This document shows positions 10,497 to 21,864 of a DNA stretch of 64,000 nucleotides, one piece after another. The notes beneath the pieces are model-generated. The model was not told the origin of the DNA and searched no databases. It saw only the letters and a list, made by a program, of their open reading frames with translations. Made by a program: the position numbers and the translations under genes. How positions within the stretch are numbered: position 1 is the stretch's first letter; each line of letters starts with the position of its first letter. The DNA is from Afipia sp. 64-13. GTDB lineage: Bacteria > Pseudomonadota > Alphaproteobacteria > Rhizobiales > Xanthobacteraceae. Location: positions 145,378 through 209,377 of the forward strand of contig MKUJ01000009.1 of assembly GCA_001897755.1 (NCBI GenBank), written 5' to 3'.

Positions 10497-13379
10497 TCAA
10501 CCGCTGTTGCGCAGACCGGCGGAGATGCCGTTGATGGTGATCTGGATGCCACGCAGCACCTGCGGATCGGGATCGTTGGCGCGATACGCCTTCAGGAATT
10601 CGACCTGCACATGGTTGAGCGGATCGAGATACGGGAAGCGGTTGCGGATCGAACGCTCCAATAGCGGATTGCCGGCCAGCAGGCGATCCTGCTGCATGAT
10701 CTCGAGCAGCACGTCGATCGAGGTCCGCCATTCGACGCGGATGCGGCGGAAGATGATCTCGCGCAGCTTCTTGTCGGCGACGAGATCGGCATAGCGCGAG
10801 GCGATCGCGATGCTGCTTTTCGACAGCACCATGTCCATGTTCGACAGCAGCATGCGGAAGAACGGCCACTCGCGATAAAGCTCCTGCAGGAACGCGATGC
10901 CCTTGTCCGGATGCCTGGCGACCCATTCCTTCACCGCCGTGCCGAAGCCGTACCAGCCCGGCAGCATCAGGCGGCACTGCGCCCAGCTGAACACCCACGG
11001 AATCGCGCGCAGATCCTCGATCTTGCGCGTCTTGGTGCGCGAGGCCGGGCGGCTGCCGATGTTGAGGGTCGCGATCTCGTTGATCACGGTGGAGGACCAG
11101 AAATATTCCTCGAAGCCGTCGGTTTCGTAGACCAGGCTGCGATAGGCCTTGTAGGCAAGCTCCGACAGCTCTTCCATCGCGGCGAGATATTCCGGACGCG
11201 GCGCGGCCTGCTGCGGCTGCAACAGGCTGGCCTCCAGCGTCGCCGCCGCGAGGATTTCCAGATTCTCGCGGCCGACGTCCGGGTTGGAATATTTCGAGGA
11301 GATGATCTCGCCCTGCTCGGTGATCCTGATCTGGCCGTTCACGGCGCCGCCGGGCTGGGCGAGGATCGCCTCGTAGCTCGGTCCGCCGCCGCGGCCGACC
11401 GAACCGCCGCGACCGTGGAACAGGCGCAGCCGCACACCGTGCTTCTTGAACACTTCGACGAGGCTGATCTCGGCCTTGTAAAGCTCCCAGCCCGAGGTGA
11501 CGAAGCCGCCATCCTTGTTGCTGTCGGAATAGCCGAGCATCACTTCCTGCACGCCGCCGCGGCTGTCGACCAGCCGGCGATATTCCGGCAGCGACAGCAT
11601 GCGGTCCATGATGCCGGCGCAGTGCTGCAGATCCTCGATGGTCTCGAACAAAGGCACGATGTTGATGCGGGTGTGGCCGGCCGGATCGATCAGCCCGACC
11701 TCCTTGAGCAGCACGGCGATCTCCAGAAGATCGGACATACCCTCGGTCATCGAGACCACGCATTGCGGAATGGCATCGCCGCCGAACACGGCGTGAGCCT
11801 CGGCGGCGGCGCGGAGCACCGCAAGCTCGCTCGTCGTCTCCTCGCCATAGCTCGCGAACGGCGACACCAGCGGCCGCGCGGTGCACAGCTCCCTGGTCAA
11901 GAGCGCGCAACGCTCCTCCTCAGGCATCGCCTTGTAATCGAGGCCGGGCGTCACCGTCTCCAACAGCTCAGCGACGGTGCGCTCGTGCACCGCCGAGTTC
12001 TGCCGCAGATCGAGGCTGGCAAGGTGGAAGCCGAAGCAGTCCACCGCACGGCGCAGCAGCCGCAAGCGGCCGCGCGCGATGATGCCGGAATGGTTTTCGA
12101 TCAGCGAGCGGCTGATGGTTTCAAGATCGCCCTTGAACTCCTCGACGCTGGCATAGGGCTCGGCCTTGCCGACCGGCGCGCGACGGGTGGCGACGCCAAG
12201 CGTGGCCGCGCTCGCCGCCAGACGCGCATAGATGCCGGATACCGCGCGGCGGTACGGCTCGGTGCTGCGATGGGCGGAGACGTCGGGCGAGCGCTCCGCC
12301 AGCATCTGCAATTGCGGCGAGACATGCACAAGCTGGACCGCCAGCGACACTTCGCTGCCGAGCGCGTGCAATTCATCGAGATAAAAGCTCATGATCTGCT
12401 CGCACTGCATGTGCAGCGTTCCGCGCAACACGTCGGCGGTGACGAACGGATTGCCGTCGCGATCGCCGCCGATCCAGCTTCCGGTGCGCAGGAACGAGGC
12501 GAGCGGCGCATCGCCCTCACGATCGTTCAGCTTGCGGTCCGGTTGCAGGCGGTCTTCCAGCGCGCAAAGCAGGCGCGGCAATTGCCGCAGGAAGGTGTAT
12601 TCGTAGAACGCCAGCCCGTTCGCCACCTCGTCGAACACGGTGAGCTTGGTCCGGCGCAGAATGTTGGTCTGCCACAGCGTCAGCACGGCGCGGCGCAACT
12701 GCTCGTCATTGGCCTCGAGCTCGTCCGCCACCATCAAGGTGCGATCGCGCTGCTCCAGCAGCATCGCGATTTCCATTTCGCGATCGATCGTGCTCTTGCG
12801 GCGCACTTCGGTCGGATGGGCGGTGAGCACCGGCACCACCAGCGCGGTCTTGAAGAAAGCGCGCAGGTCATCGAAGCTGAAGCCGGCGGCCCGCGCCCGC
12901 GCGATGGCGCCAGCAAGGTTGCCCTCCTGCCGCTCGGCTTCCGCCGGGGTCTGACTGCGGGTCTGGCGGATATTGTGCTGGTCCTCGGCGATATTGGCGA
13001 GGTGCGAGAAATAGCTGAAGGCGCGGACGATGCGCACCGTCTCGCGCGTCGGCATGCCGTCGAGCATCTTTTCCAGTTCGCGGCGGGCGTTCTTGTCCTC
13101 GTCGCGATGGAAGCGCACCGAGGTCTGGCGAATCTGCTCGACGATGTCGAACACGTCCTCGCCTTCCTGATCGCGCACGGTATCGCCGAGAACGCGCCCG
13201 AGCAGGCGGATGTCGGCGCGCAGTTGCGCATCGTCGTCCTGACCGGAAGCCGCACTCTCCGCCCCGCGATTGAGCACATTGTCGGCGCGGCCCGCCGGCA
13301 TTGCGGCGGGGTCCGCGCCGGCTGCGGCGGGTTCGGACGCGGCTCCGGCGGCACCGGCGAAAGTCTGGGTTGACGACAT
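10497..13379 (-). CDS. ppc: Phosphoenolpyruvate carboxylase
   Basis: 960 aa; [57 protein letters not shown]. Confidence 0.97.
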   Translation of the reverse strand: MSSTQTFAGAAGAASEPAAAGADPAAMPAGRADNVLNRGAESAASGQDDDAQLRADIRLLGRVLGDTVRDQEGEDVFDIVEQIRQTSVRFHRDEDKNARRELEKMLDGMPTRETVRIVRAFSYFSHLANIAEDQHNIRQTRSQTPAEAERQEGNLAGAIARARAAGFSFDDLRAFFKTALVVPVLTAHPTEVRRKSTIDREMEIAMLLEQRDRTLMVADELEANDEQLRRAVLTLWQTNILRRTKLTVFDEVANGLAFYEYTFLRQLPRLLCALEDRLQPDRKLNDREGDAPLASFLRTGSWIGGDRDGNPFVTADVLRGTLHMQCEQIMSFYLDELHALGSEVSLAVQLVHVSPQLQMLAERSPDVSAHRSTEPYRRAVSGIYARLAASAATLGVATRRAPVGKAEPYASVEEFKGDLETISRSLIENHSGIIARGRLRLLRRAVDCFGFHLASLDLRQNSAVHERTVAELLETVTPGLDYKAMPEEERCALLTRELCTARPLVSPFASYGEETTSELAVLRAAAEAHAVFGGDAIPQCVVSMTEGMSDLLEIAVLLKEVGLIDPAGHTRINIVPLFETIEDLQHCAGIMDRMLSLPEYRRLVDSRGGVQEVMLGYSDSNKDGGFVTSGWELYKAEISLVEVFKKHGVRLRLFHGRGGSVGRGGGPSYEAILAQPGGAVNGQIRITEQGEIISSKYSNPDVGRENLEILAAATLEASLLQPQQAAPRPEYLAAMEELSELAYKAYRSLVYETDGFEEYFWSSTVINEIATLNIGSRPASRTKTRKIEDLRAIPWVFSWAQCRLMLPGWYGFGTAVKEWVARHPDKGIAFLQELYREWPFFRMLLSNMDMVLSKSSIAIASRYADLVADKKLREIIFRRIRVEWRTSIDVLLEIMQQDRLLAGNPLLERSIRNRFPYLDPLNHVQVEFLKAYRANDPDPQVLRGIQITINGISAGLRNSG

Positions 13380-13530
13380 GGCTCACTCTGAAAAACGGGC
13401 TGGCATTCAGTCGCAATTTTTCCGGGCAAGCGCAAGGCATTAGGGCCGGCCTTCGGCCGTCATCCGCCCCTCGCGGCGGGATCGATGCGTTGTCAGGTTA
13501 ACGCGGCATGGCGTCGCTCAAGCGCGCCTC

Positions 13531-13761
<231 letters not shown>

Positions 13762-13902
13762 TCAATCGACCGGACCGCGAAAAGTTCCACCCCAGAGAGT
13801 TGTGCGGTGTTTCACGGCTTCGTTTCACGCAGGCCGGAACCTTCGTCTCGCTCGCAGGTTGGCGCGATGACTTTTCACAGCCTCATTGCATGGAGCACCA
13901 TC

Positions 13903-14271
13903 ATGAATACCGATCGCCTCACCGGCGCCGCCAAATCCGCAGCCGGCAAGGCCGAAGACGCCCTTCAGCGCGCCACTGACGACGCAGCCAACGAAGCCTC
14001 GGCGCGGCTGCGCAAGGCGGAAGGTGTCGCGCGAACCGTCTATGGCCAGGCGGCCGACGCGGCGAACGAGATCGGCGAGAACGCCGCCGATCTGACCCGG
14101 CAGGCGCTCGATGCCGGCAGCGCCTATTATCGCCAGGGCAGTCGCGCCATCGCCTCCACCATCCGGCATCAGCCGCTGGGTACGCTGCTGGCGGCCGGCG
14201 CGGTCGGCTTCGCGCTGGCGCTGATGCTGAACCGTCCGTCGCGACGGCGACACTGGAGCGCGTATCGCTGA
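13903..14271 (+). CDS. CsbD/DUF883-like stress-associated membrane-anchored protein
   Basis: MNTDRLTGAAKSAAGKAEDALQRATDDAANEAS... with C-terminal TM (PLGTLLAAGAVGFALALML) and basic tail; start at 13903. Confidence 0.7.
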   Translation: MNTDRLTGAAKSAAGKAEDALQRATDDAANEASARLRKAEGVARTVYGQAADAANEIGENAADLTRQALDAGSAYYRQGSRAIASTIRHQPLGTLLAAGAVGFALALMLNRPSRRRHWSAYR

Positions 14272-14404
14272 GGAATGCGAGACCGAAAGCAACCGCCGCG
14301 ACCGGATTTCCGGCAGCGGCGGTCGCATCGGTCTTGACGCTGACGACCCCGGGCACGCGCCCGGTCGACCCCGGCAGTTCCGGCCATTTGCGAAAGAAAC
14401 AGCC

Positions 14405-14701
14405 ATGCCCCGTTTTCTCGCTCCGGTTCTCGCATGCCTTGCCGTGGTCATGATCACGGCCGGCGCGTCGGCGCAGACCGGCGGATCATCGAGCGGCGGC
14501 ACGGGCTCCGCCGGCGGCACATCCGGCACCGGCCTCGGCGGCGGGCCGCCCGCCGCGCCGCCGCCCGGCACCAACAGCCTCGGCACCGCACAATCATCCG
14601 GAGGTAGCGCGCGCGGCAACACCTCCGCGGCCCCGCCTCGGGACGATGCGCGTGACAAGGCCGTCGACAAGAAAATCAAGAGCATCTGCAAAGGCTGCTA
14701 G
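14405..14701 (+). CDS. Small secreted Gly/Ser/Pro-rich hypothetical protein
   Basis: Signal peptide MPRFLAPVLACLAVVMITAGASAQ followed by low-complexity sequence. Confidence 0.6.
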   Translation: MPRFLAPVLACLAVVMITAGASAQTGGSSSGGTGSAGGTSGTGLGGGPPAAPPPGTNSLGTAQSSGGSARGNTSAAPPRDDARDKAVDKKIKSICKGC

Positions 14702-14727
14702 GCGCGATCAGGCCCAAGCTCAATCAG

Positions 14728-14818
14728 CGTCATTGCGAGGAGCGAAGCGACGAAGCAATCCGACCTTGTATCAGTCGGAAACTTTGTCGGGATTGCTTCG
14801 CTCCGCTCGCAACGACGG
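14728..14818. repeat. Intergenic palindromic repeat (REP-like)
   Basis: cattgcgaggagcgaagcgacgaagcaatcc ... ggattgcttcgctccgctcgcaacgac form inverted arms. Confidence 0.7.
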
Positions 14819-14863
14819 CGAAATGACCCTGAAACGTCGCGAAACGGCGTACGGCGCGACGAA

Positions 14864-15985
14864 TTGTCTGCAAGTGCGATGGTCAAGCGCGAGCCTGCGG
14901 TGTATCAGGAGCGGCATTGCCGCTCTCCCTCCGCACGGATATCCGTCTTGACACAGACCCCGCCCTCCAAACCGTTCATCGATGTTCTTGCCGGCAGCAG
15001 GCAGGCCGTGCCGCCGCTCTGGATGATGCGTCAGGCCGGCCGCTATCTGCCGGAGTATCGCGAGGTACGGGCGAAAGCGGGCGGCTTCCTCGATCTGTGC
15101 TTCAATCCGGACTTCGCCGCCGAGGTGACGCTGCAACCGATCCGCCGTTTCGGCTTCGACGCCGCGATCATCTTTTCCGACATTCTGGTGGTGCCCTACG
15201 CCCTCGGCCGCAACGTGCGCTTCGAAGTCGGCGAAGGCCCGCGGCTCGATCCGCTCGACACGCCGGAGAAAATCGCCACGCTGCCACCGCGCGCAGACGG
15301 CGCAAAATTTGCGCCGGTCTACGAGGCGCTGCGCCGCGTTCGCGCCGAGCTCGATCCGAAGGTGGCGCTGATCGGCTTCTGCGGCGCGCCGTGGACGGTC
15401 GCGACCTATATGGTCGCCGGGCAAGGCACGCCGGATCAGGCTCCTGCCCGCATGCTGGCCTATCGCGAGCCGGCTGCATTCGCCAAGATTATTGACGCAC
15501 TGGTGGAAAGCTCGATCGGCTATCTGCTCGGTCAACTGGAGGCCGGCGCCGACGCGCTGCAAATCTTCGACACCTGGGCCGGCGTGCTGCCGCCGCGCGA
15601 ATTTCAGCGCTGGTCGGTCGAGCCGACGCGGCGCATCATCGCGGGCGTGCGCGCGAAGGCGCCGAGTGCAAAGATCATCGGCTTTCCGCGCGGCGCGGGG
15701 GCGCTGCTGCCCGGCTATGTCGAAGCCACCGGCGTCAACGGCGTCAGCATCGACTGGACCGCCGAGCCGGCCTTGATGCGCGAGCGCGTGCAGAGCAAGG
15801 TCGCGCTGCAGGGCAATCTCGATCCGCTGGCGCTGATCGCAGGCGGCGACGCGCTCGACCGCGCGGTCGACGACGTGCTGGAAAACTACGCGCAGGGCCG
15901 GCTGATCTTCAATCTCGGCCACGGCATCCAGCCGGAAACGCCGATCGCGCATGTCGAGCGCATGGTGAAGCGCGTGCGCGGGTAG
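14864..15985 (+). CDS. hemE: Uroporphyrinogen decarboxylase
   Basis: [66 protein letters not shown]. True start probably near 14948 ([17 protein letters not shown]). Confidence 0.96.
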   Translation: MSASAMVKREPAVYQERHCRSPSARISVLTQTPPSKPFIDVLAGSRQAVPPLWMMRQAGRYLPEYREVRAKAGGFLDLCFNPDFAAEVTLQPIRRFGFDAAIIFSDILVVPYALGRNVRFEVGEGPRLDPLDTPEKIATLPPRADGAKFAPVYEALRRVRAELDPKVALIGFCGAPWTVATYMVAGQGTPDQAPARMLAYREPAAFAKIIDALVESSIGYLLGQLEAGADALQIFDTWAGVLPPREFQRWSVEPTRRIIAGVRAKAPSAKIIGFPRGAGALLPGYVEATGVNGVSIDWTAEPALMRERVQSKVALQGNLDPLALIAGGDALDRAVDDVLENYAQGRLIFNLGHGIQPETPIAHVERMVKRVRG

Positions 15986-16034
15986 AATTATTTCATAATG
16001 AGTTGAAGCGCAGCCATAAGCACCGGGCTGCTCC

Positions 16035-16165
16035 ATCTCCCCGTCGGGGAGAGGGGGTTACGGGATCCTCGATAGATCATAGCCCCTCACCCGGATTGCC
16101 ATCGCGCGCAAACGCGCTTATGGCAATCCGACCTCTCCCCATGGGAGAGGTGAACAGCACATCGC
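16035..16165. repeat. Intergenic inverted repeat element
   Basis: ctccccgtcggggagagggggtta ... cctctccccatgggagagg, with cgcgcaaacgcgc hairpin core. Confidence 0.5.
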
Positions 16166-16200
16166 CGCTGTCACGCGTCATCGATCGACAAAATAGCTAC

Positions 16201-17184
16201 TCACACCGGCCGGGTGCGTTCGATGATCGCCGCCGCGCCCTTGCCCAGCAGATCCATTGCCACGGCGCGGCCAAGTTCGCGCGGACGGTCCGCAGGCCCG
16301 GTCCGTGTCGCCTCGATGAAGCGGTCGCCGGCCTCGTCGAGCACCGAGGCGGTGAGCGACATCACCGATCCCTCGATGGTGGAGAACGCGGCGATCGGCG
16401 AATTGCAATGGCCGTTGAGCACCCACAGCACTTCATGCTCGGCCTCGGCGCTGGCGCGCGATACCGGATCGTCGATGGTCGCGAGCAGGCCGCGGGTCTG
16501 CCAGTCATGTGCGGCGCACTCCACCGCGACGATACCCTGCCCCGCCGCCGGCAGCATTTCCTGCGGCGTGAACGCATGCACCATGCGCTCAATCAGGCCG
16601 ACGCGCTCGAGACCCGAGCGCGCCATGATCAGCGCATCGGCGGGACCGACCTCGCCGCCATCCGGCAGGCGCTGCATCTCGCGGCCGTCGAGCTTGCGGA
16701 TGCGGGTATCGGCGGCACCGCGAAAATGGATCACCTCGATTTCGGGAAACAGCCGCCGCGCATAGGCGGCGCGGCGCACCGCGTTGGTGCCGATCTTGTA
16801 GCCCTTGCCGCGCGTGCGCTTGAGATCGTCGAACGTCACGCCGGGACGCATTACCAAGGCATCGCCCGGCGGATCGCGCGTCAGCGTGGCGCCGATCACG
16901 AGACCCGGCGTGTCCTCATTGCCCGGCATGTCCTTGAGCGAATGCATCGCCGCATGCAGCGTGCCATTGCGCACCGCCTCGCGAATCTGGGCGACGAACG
17001 CGCCGCCCTTGCCGCCATGGTTCAGCAGCTTGCTGGTCTGGTCCTGATCGCCGACCGTCTCGAATTTGACGATCTCGACCTCAAGCTCGGGAACGGCGCG
17101 ATTGAGATGCCGGGCGATCTGCTCGGTCTGCGCCAGCGCCATGGTGCTCTTTCGCGTCCCGATCCGCATCGCAATTGTCACCAC
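16201..17184 (-). CDS. hemC: Hydroxymethylbilane synthase (porphobilinogen deaminase)
   Basis: MRIGTRKSTMALAQTEQIARHL...GGKGGAFVAQIREAV...HSLKDMPG...AAGQGIVAVECA. Confidence 0.96.
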   Translation of the reverse strand: MVTIAMRIGTRKSTMALAQTEQIARHLNRAVPELEVEIVKFETVGDQDQTSKLLNHGGKGGAFVAQIREAVRNGTLHAAMHSLKDMPGNEDTPGLVIGATLTRDPPGDALVMRPGVTFDDLKRTRGKGYKIGTNAVRRAAYARRLFPEIEVIHFRGAADTRIRKLDGREMQRLPDGGEVGPADALIMARSGLERVGLIERMVHAFTPQEMLPAAGQGIVAVECAAHDWQTRGLLATIDDPVSRASAEAEHEVLWVLNGHCNSPIAAFSTIEGSVMSLTASVLDEAGDRFIEATRTGPADRPRELGRAVAMDLLGKGAAAIIERTRPV

Positions 17185-17324
17185 GCCCGCTCCATCCCGC
17201 GCCGCGGAACACCGCCGCGGCTGGGCCTGTCATAGAGGCTCAGTGCAGATGGATCAATGGCGTGAACCGGGTGGCCGTCATTGCGGAGAGCGCCAGCGAC
17301 GAAGCAACCCGGTCAGGAACTAAC

Positions 17325-17473
17325 TCCTCATCGTGAGGAGCATTGCGCAGCAATGCGTCTCGAAGGATGAGGCCATAATGTGAGGCATCCCCGGCCTCAT
17401 GGTTCGAGACGGCGCCATAGCGCGTCGAAAGACGCGCGTAAACGCGCTAATGGCGCCTCCTCACCATGAGGGG
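17325..17473. repeat. Dispersed intergenic repeat, inverted copy of 5135-5277
   Basis: Reverse complement contains ctcatggtgaggaggcgcc..agcgcgtttacgcg..cgacgcgctatggcgccgtctcgaaccatgaggcc, as at 5135-5215. Confidence 0.8.
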
Positions 17474-17503
17474 CGGGATTGTCAAATCCCCGCCAATTCC
17501 AGC

Positions 17504-18733
17504 CTAGCTGTAGGCGAGGCTCGGCGCGCCGACCTCCTCCGGGTCGAGCCCGGTCAGATCGCGATAGATCTTCGGCGCGGTCGCACCCTCGGTGTTGAAC
17601 AACAGCACGCGCGAGGAGGAATCGAGGCCGAGTCGCGCGGCGGCGTCCTTATCGCGGGCCAGCGCGATCAGGCCGGCGAGTCCGGCCCCGCCGCTTTCGC
17701 CGGCGACCACGCCCGCGTCGCCGGAACTCGGCCGCGCAAGCTGCTTCATCACCGCGATCGCTTCTTCGTCGGTCACGGTCATATAGGCATCGACGACGCG
17801 GCTCAGGATTCCCCAGGCCAGCAGCGAGGGCTCGTAGCATTCGAGCATCGCCATCACCGTCGGCTCATGCGCCTCGATCTTCACCGGCTTGCCGACGCGG
17901 TTGCTCTCGAACAGGCACGCGGCGCGATCCGGCTCGACGATGATGAATTTCGGCCGGGCCTTGCCGAATGTCGCGGTGAGATTGGCGGCGACCGCGGCGG
18001 CAAAGCCGCCGACGCCCGCCTGCAGGAAAACATGGGTCGGCGGCTGCGGAATCTGCGCCAGCACTTCGGACACCATCGCGGTGTAGCCCTGCATCACCAG
18101 ACGCGGAGTGGTCTCATATCCCGGCCATGAGGTGTCGGACACGATGATCCAGCCTTCGGCGTGGCACATCCGCTCGGCCTCGGCGACGGCGTCGTCGTAA
18201 TTGCCGGGAACGTGGATCAGCCGCGCGCCGAACCGCGCGATGGCCTCGACCCGCTCCTGATTGACGTTGTCATGCACGAAGATGCTGGCCTTGCAGCCGA
18301 CCAGGTTGGCGCCCGCCGCGACCGAGCGGCCATGATTGCCGTCGGTGGCGCAGCCCACCGTCATCTGCGCAACCAGCGCGCGGATCGTCGGGTTCAGCAG
18401 TTCGGACGGCGAGACCTCGCGCTCCAGCAGACGGCTCACCTCCGCCAGCACGAGGCGCACCACCGCATAGGCGCCGCCCAGCGCCTTGAAGCTGCCGAGC
18501 CCCAGGCGGCTGCTCTCGTCCTTGATATGGACGGACTGCACGCCGAGCGAGGCCGCCACCTCGCGCAACTCGCGCAGCGGCGTGGCGCGGTGGGTCGGCA
18601 ACATCGAAAGCATCCGGGTGACCCCGGCCGCGGCCTCGGGGCCCAGCATGTCGCGGTCGATCGCCAGCAGGTCCTTGCCGAAATCGGGATGGTGGTTCGC
18701 TTCAATCATTGAGAAATCCTCTGGTTTATGCAA
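17504..18733 (-). CDS. dpaL: Diaminopropionate ammonia-lyase (YgeX-like PLP enzyme)
   Basis: THRATPLRELREVAASLGVQSVHIKDESSRLGLGSFKALGGAYAV...CATDGNHGRSVAAGANLVGCKASIFVHDNV; layout of the DpaL/YgeX family. Confidence 0.85.
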   Translation of the reverse strand: MHKPEDFSMIEANHHPDFGKDLLAIDRDMLGPEAAAGVTRMLSMLPTHRATPLRELREVAASLGVQSVHIKDESSRLGLGSFKALGGAYAVVRLVLAEVSRLLEREVSPSELLNPTIRALVAQMTVGCATDGNHGRSVAAGANLVGCKASIFVHDNVNQERVEAIARFGARLIHVPGNYDDAVAEAERMCHAEGWIIVSDTSWPGYETTPRLVMQGYTAMVSEVLAQIPQPPTHVFLQAGVGGFAAAVAANLTATFGKARPKFIIVEPDRAACLFESNRVGKPVKIEAHEPTVMAMLECYEPSLLAWGILSRVVDAYMTVTDEEAIAVMKQLARPSSGDAGVVAGESGGAGLAGLIALARDKDAAARLGLDSSSRVLLFNTEGATAPKIYRDLTGLDPEEVGAPSLAYS

Positions 18734-18782
18734 ATTTATCCCAGAGCTACCGGATTTTCTCGGCTATCTTGCCGGGTCTCTC

Positions 18783-18795
18783 GCAAAATTTTTGC
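18783..18795. promoter_or_regulatory. Candidate Lrp-type operator between dpaL and the Lrp/AsnC gene
   Basis: Perfect odd dyad GCAAAA-T-TTTTGC in the divergent intergenic region, plus nearby ATGCAAATTTAT. Confidence 0.45.
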
Positions 18796-18816
18796 ATTTT
18801 ATTGGGACGACGGGCA

Positions 18817-19305
18817 ATGAAGGCTTATGAACTCGATGCATTCGACCTGAAGATCCTGGAGCACCTGCAAATCAACAACCGCACCTCGCTTCAGGACATC
18901 GGCCAGGCCGTCAATCTGTCGGCGGCGGCGGTGCAACGGCGGGTCCGCCGCATGGAGGATGCCAAGGTCATCCTGTCCAACGCCGCGGTGGTGGACCCGC
19001 GCGCGGTGGGGCGTCCGATCACGCTGATCGTCGAAGTGCAGCTCGACAGCGAACAGGCCGATATCCTCGACGCGGCGCGCATCGAATTCGCCTCGGTCCC
19101 CGAAGTGCAGCAATGCTATTACGTCACCGGCGACGCGGACTTCATCCTCATCATCACCGTCAGCAGCATGGAGGAATACGCCACGCTCAGCCATCGGCTG
19201 TTCCTGGCGAACCCGAACGTCAAGCACTTCAGCACCAATGTCGCGATGAACCGCGTCAAGGTCAGCCTCAACGTGCCGGTCGGTCGCGCCAGCGCGCTGC
19301 GCTGA
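18817..19305 (+). CDS. Lrp/AsnC family transcriptional regulator
   Basis: MKAYELDAFDLKILEHLQINNRTSLQDIGQAVNLSAAAVQRRVRRMEDAKVI...; start at 18817. Confidence 0.93.
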   Translation: MKAYELDAFDLKILEHLQINNRTSLQDIGQAVNLSAAAVQRRVRRMEDAKVILSNAAVVDPRAVGRPITLIVEVQLDSEQADILDAARIEFASVPEVQQCYYVTGDADFILIITVSSMEEYATLSHRLFLANPNVKHFSTNVAMNRVKVSLNVPVGRASALR

Positions 19306-19332
19306 CGCGGCGCACGGATTCGAGAGCCGGGA

Positions 19333-20037
19333 TCAGCCGCCGAGATAAGCCTGCCGGACGTGATCGTTGTCGATCAGATCGCTACCCTTGCCGGACAACA
19401 CGATCGAGCCTGCTTCCATCAGATAGGCATAGTCGCACATCTCGAGCGCGGAATAGGCGTTCTGCTCGACCATCAGCACCGTGGTGCCGGAGGCGCGGAT
19501 GCCGTCGATGATCTCGAACACCTGCTCGACGATATTGGGCGCGAGGCCGAGCGAAGGCTCGTCGAACATCACCAGCTTGGGCTTCGACATGATGGCGCGG
19601 CCGATCGCCAGCATCTGCTGCTCGCCGCCGGACATCGTGCCCGCGACCTGACGACGGCGCTCGGCAAGACGGGGAAACTGCGCGAAGATGCGCTCCTTAT
19701 CCGCTTCCATGGCGTCGGTGTCCGAGCGCAGATAGGCGCCCATGTCGAGATTCTCCTCCACCGTCATGTCGGGGAAGACGCGGCGGCCTTCGGGACAATG
19801 CGCGATGCCCCGCGCCAGGATGTCCCGCGCCGAACAGCGCGTGATGTCCTCGCCCTCGAACACGATGCGGCCGGAAGCCGAAGCCAGCACGCCGGAAATG
19901 GAGCGCAGCGTCGTGCTCTTGCCGGCGCCGTTGGCGCCGATCAATGCAACGAGCTGCCCCTTCTCGATGGACAGCGACATGCCCTTGATCGCTTCGACCT
20001 TGCCGTAGCGGCAAACAAGATTACTAATCTCTAGCAC
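19333..20037 (-). CDS. livF: Branched-chain amino acid-type ABC transporter ATP-binding protein (LivF)
   Basis: Walker A GANGAGKST, signature MSGGEQQMLAIGRA, Walker B KLVMFDEPSLGLAP. Confidence 0.93.
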   Translation of the reverse strand: MLEISNLVCRYGKVEAIKGMSLSIEKGQLVALIGANGAGKSTTLRSISGVLASASGRIVFEGEDITRCSARDILARGIAHCPEGRRVFPDMTVEENLDMGAYLRSDTDAMEADKERIFAQFPRLAERRRQVAGTMSGGEQQMLAIGRAIMSKPKLVMFDEPSLGLAPNIVEQVFEIIDGIRASGTTVLMVEQNAYSALEMCDYAYLMEAGSIVLSGKGSDLIDNDHVRQAYLGG

Positions 20038-20848
20038 GCTTCTTGGCTCCCTGGCCGAGATAGGCCTGAATGACTTCCGGATTGCCCTGGATGGCCGCAG
20101 GCGGACCTTCCGCGATGATGCGGCCGTAGTTCAACACCACGATGCGGTCGGAAATGCCCATCACCATCGGCATGTCGTGCTCGACCAGCAGGATGGTGAC
20201 GCCCATGCCGCGCACCCGATCGAGCACGCGCATGAAGGTCGCGGTCTCCGAGGCGTTCATGCCGGACACCGGCTCGTCGAGCAGCAGCATCGAGGGATTG
20301 GCCGCGAGCGCCAGCGCGACGCCGAGCAGGCGCTGGTCGCCGTAGGACAGACTGCCCGCAAGCTCCCGCGAACGGTGCGCGATGCCGACCAGTTGGAGGA
20401 TCTCGGCGGCCTGCGCACGCAATTCCTCCTCGGACCGCCGCTCGCGCGGCAGCGCCAGCAGCGTGTCCCACAGCCGCGAGCGGCCGCGCAGATGCAGGCC
20501 GGTCAGCACGTTCTGGAACACGCTGATCGACTGAAACACACTGGTGCGCTGGAAGGTACGCACGAGGCCCAGCGCAGTGACCTGATGCGGCTTGAGGCCG
20601 TTGAGCGACGTACCGCGATAGCGCACCTCGCCCTTGGTCGGCTTCAGAAAGCCGGTGATGATGTTGAACGCCGTGGTCTTGCCGGCGCCGTTCGGGCCGA
20701 TCAGACTCAGCACTTCGCCCTCGTTGACCACGAAGTTGAGATCCGAGATCGCGACCAGACCGCCGAAATGCACGGCGATGTGCTCGATCGTCAGCGCCGG
20801 CATCTTCGGTTCGGCGACCTTGTCCGCCGCCAGTTGTAAGACGTTCAT
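20024..20848 (-). CDS. livG: Branched-chain amino acid-type ABC transporter ATP-binding protein (LivG)
   Basis: GPNGAGKTTAFNIITGFLKPTKG...SLSYGDQRLLGVALALAANPSMLLLDEPVSGMN; start MNVLQLAADK at 20848. Confidence 0.93.
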   Translation of the reverse strand: MNVLQLAADKVAEPKMPALTIEHIAVHFGGLVAISDLNFVVNEGEVLSLIGPNGAGKTTAFNIITGFLKPTKGEVRYRGTSLNGLKPHQVTALGLVRTFQRTSVFQSISVFQNVLTGLHLRGRSRLWDTLLALPRERRSEEELRAQAAEILQLVGIAHRSRELAGSLSYGDQRLLGVALALAANPSMLLLDEPVSGMNASETATFMRVLDRVRGMGVTILLVEHDMPMVMGISDRIVVLNYGRIIAEGPPAAIQGNPEVIQAYLGQGAKKRARD

Positions 20849-21864
20849 GGCTTCACCGGCTCCAGCGTTGCGCTCTTGTCGTCGGTCACGCCGAACCACT
20901 TCTCGATCGCCGGCACGATGCCCTGCGGCAGCACGAAGACGATCAGGATCATCAGCGCGCCGTAGAGGATCCATTGCAGTTCAGGCGTTGCGAACGAGCG
21001 GGCGATCACCGGGATGAACCCGAAGATCAGGCCGCCCACGATCGGGCCCGCGAGCGTGCCCTTGCCGCCGGTGATCACCATGATCACCATGGTCACGGTG
21101 TAGAGGAACATGAACACATCCGGATCGATGATCCGCAGATAGTGCGCGTAGAGGCTGCCCGCCGCGCCGGCGATACCCGCGGAAATCACCGCCGCCAGGA
21201 TCAGATAGCGCGTGACGTCGATGCCGACGGAGACGGCCAGCGATTCATTTTCCTTCAGCGCCACCATCGCACGGCCGACCCGTGACTTGGTCAGACGGCT
21301 GATGACGAGCTGGCAGATCACGCCGACGCCGAGCACCAGATAGAAGTTCTCCACCTTGCCGTAGAGATCGACATAACCGAGGCCGGGCAACCCAAAGGTG
21401 AACGGCGGGATCGAGGTCAGCGCCAGCGGGCCTTGCGTCAATTCCACCCAGTTGAGCGCGACCAGGCGCACCACCTCGGCGAACGAGATCGTGACGATCA
21501 CGAAATAGGCGCCGCGGACCCGGAACGACAATTTGCCGACCAGATAGCCGAAGATGCCGGCGATCACGACGCCGAGCACGAAGCCCATCCAGACCGGCCA
21601 CGGCTCATGCACCACCCGGAAGCCGCCGATCAGCTCGACGTCCAAGCCGAGCGAGGTCAGAGCGCTGGCGTAGGCCCCGATGCCGAAGAAGGCGACATGG
21701 CCGAGGCTGAGCTGACCGGTATAGCCGAGCAGCAGATTGAGGCTCATCGCGGCAATGATGAAAATGCCGGTGGTGATGCAGGCGTTGAGCAGATACGGAT
21801 CGTGCAGCCAGAGCGGGATCGAGGCAAAGGCCAGCACGACAAGCCAGGGAAAAAGCCGTTTCAT
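20845..21864 (-). CDS. livM: Branched-chain amino acid-type ABC transporter permease (LivM)
   Basis: Polytopic; MSLNLLLGYTGQLSLGHVAFFGIGAYASALTSL; GAAGSLYAHYLRIIDPDVFMF. Confidence 0.93.
   Translation of the reverse strand: MKRLFPWLVVLAFASIPLWLHDPYLLNACITTGIFIIAAMSLNLLLGYTGQLSLGHVAFFGIGAYASALTSLGLDVELIGGFRVVHEPWPVWMGFVLGVVIAGIFGYLVGKLSFRVRGAYFVIVTISFAEVVRLVALNWVELTQGPLALTSIPPFTFGLPGLGYVDLYGKVENFYLVLGVGVICQLVISRLTKSRVGRAMVALKENESLAVSVGIDVTRYLILAAVISAGIAGAAGSLYAHYLRIIDPDVFMFLYTVTMVIMVITGGKGTLAGPIVGGLIFGFIPVIARSFATPELQWILYGALMILIVFVLPQGIVPAIEKWFGVTDDKSATLEPVKP

Noticed and set aside
10911-13373. 820-aa plus-strand ORF
   Set aside because: Antisense to ppc, no recognisable motifs, biased composition.
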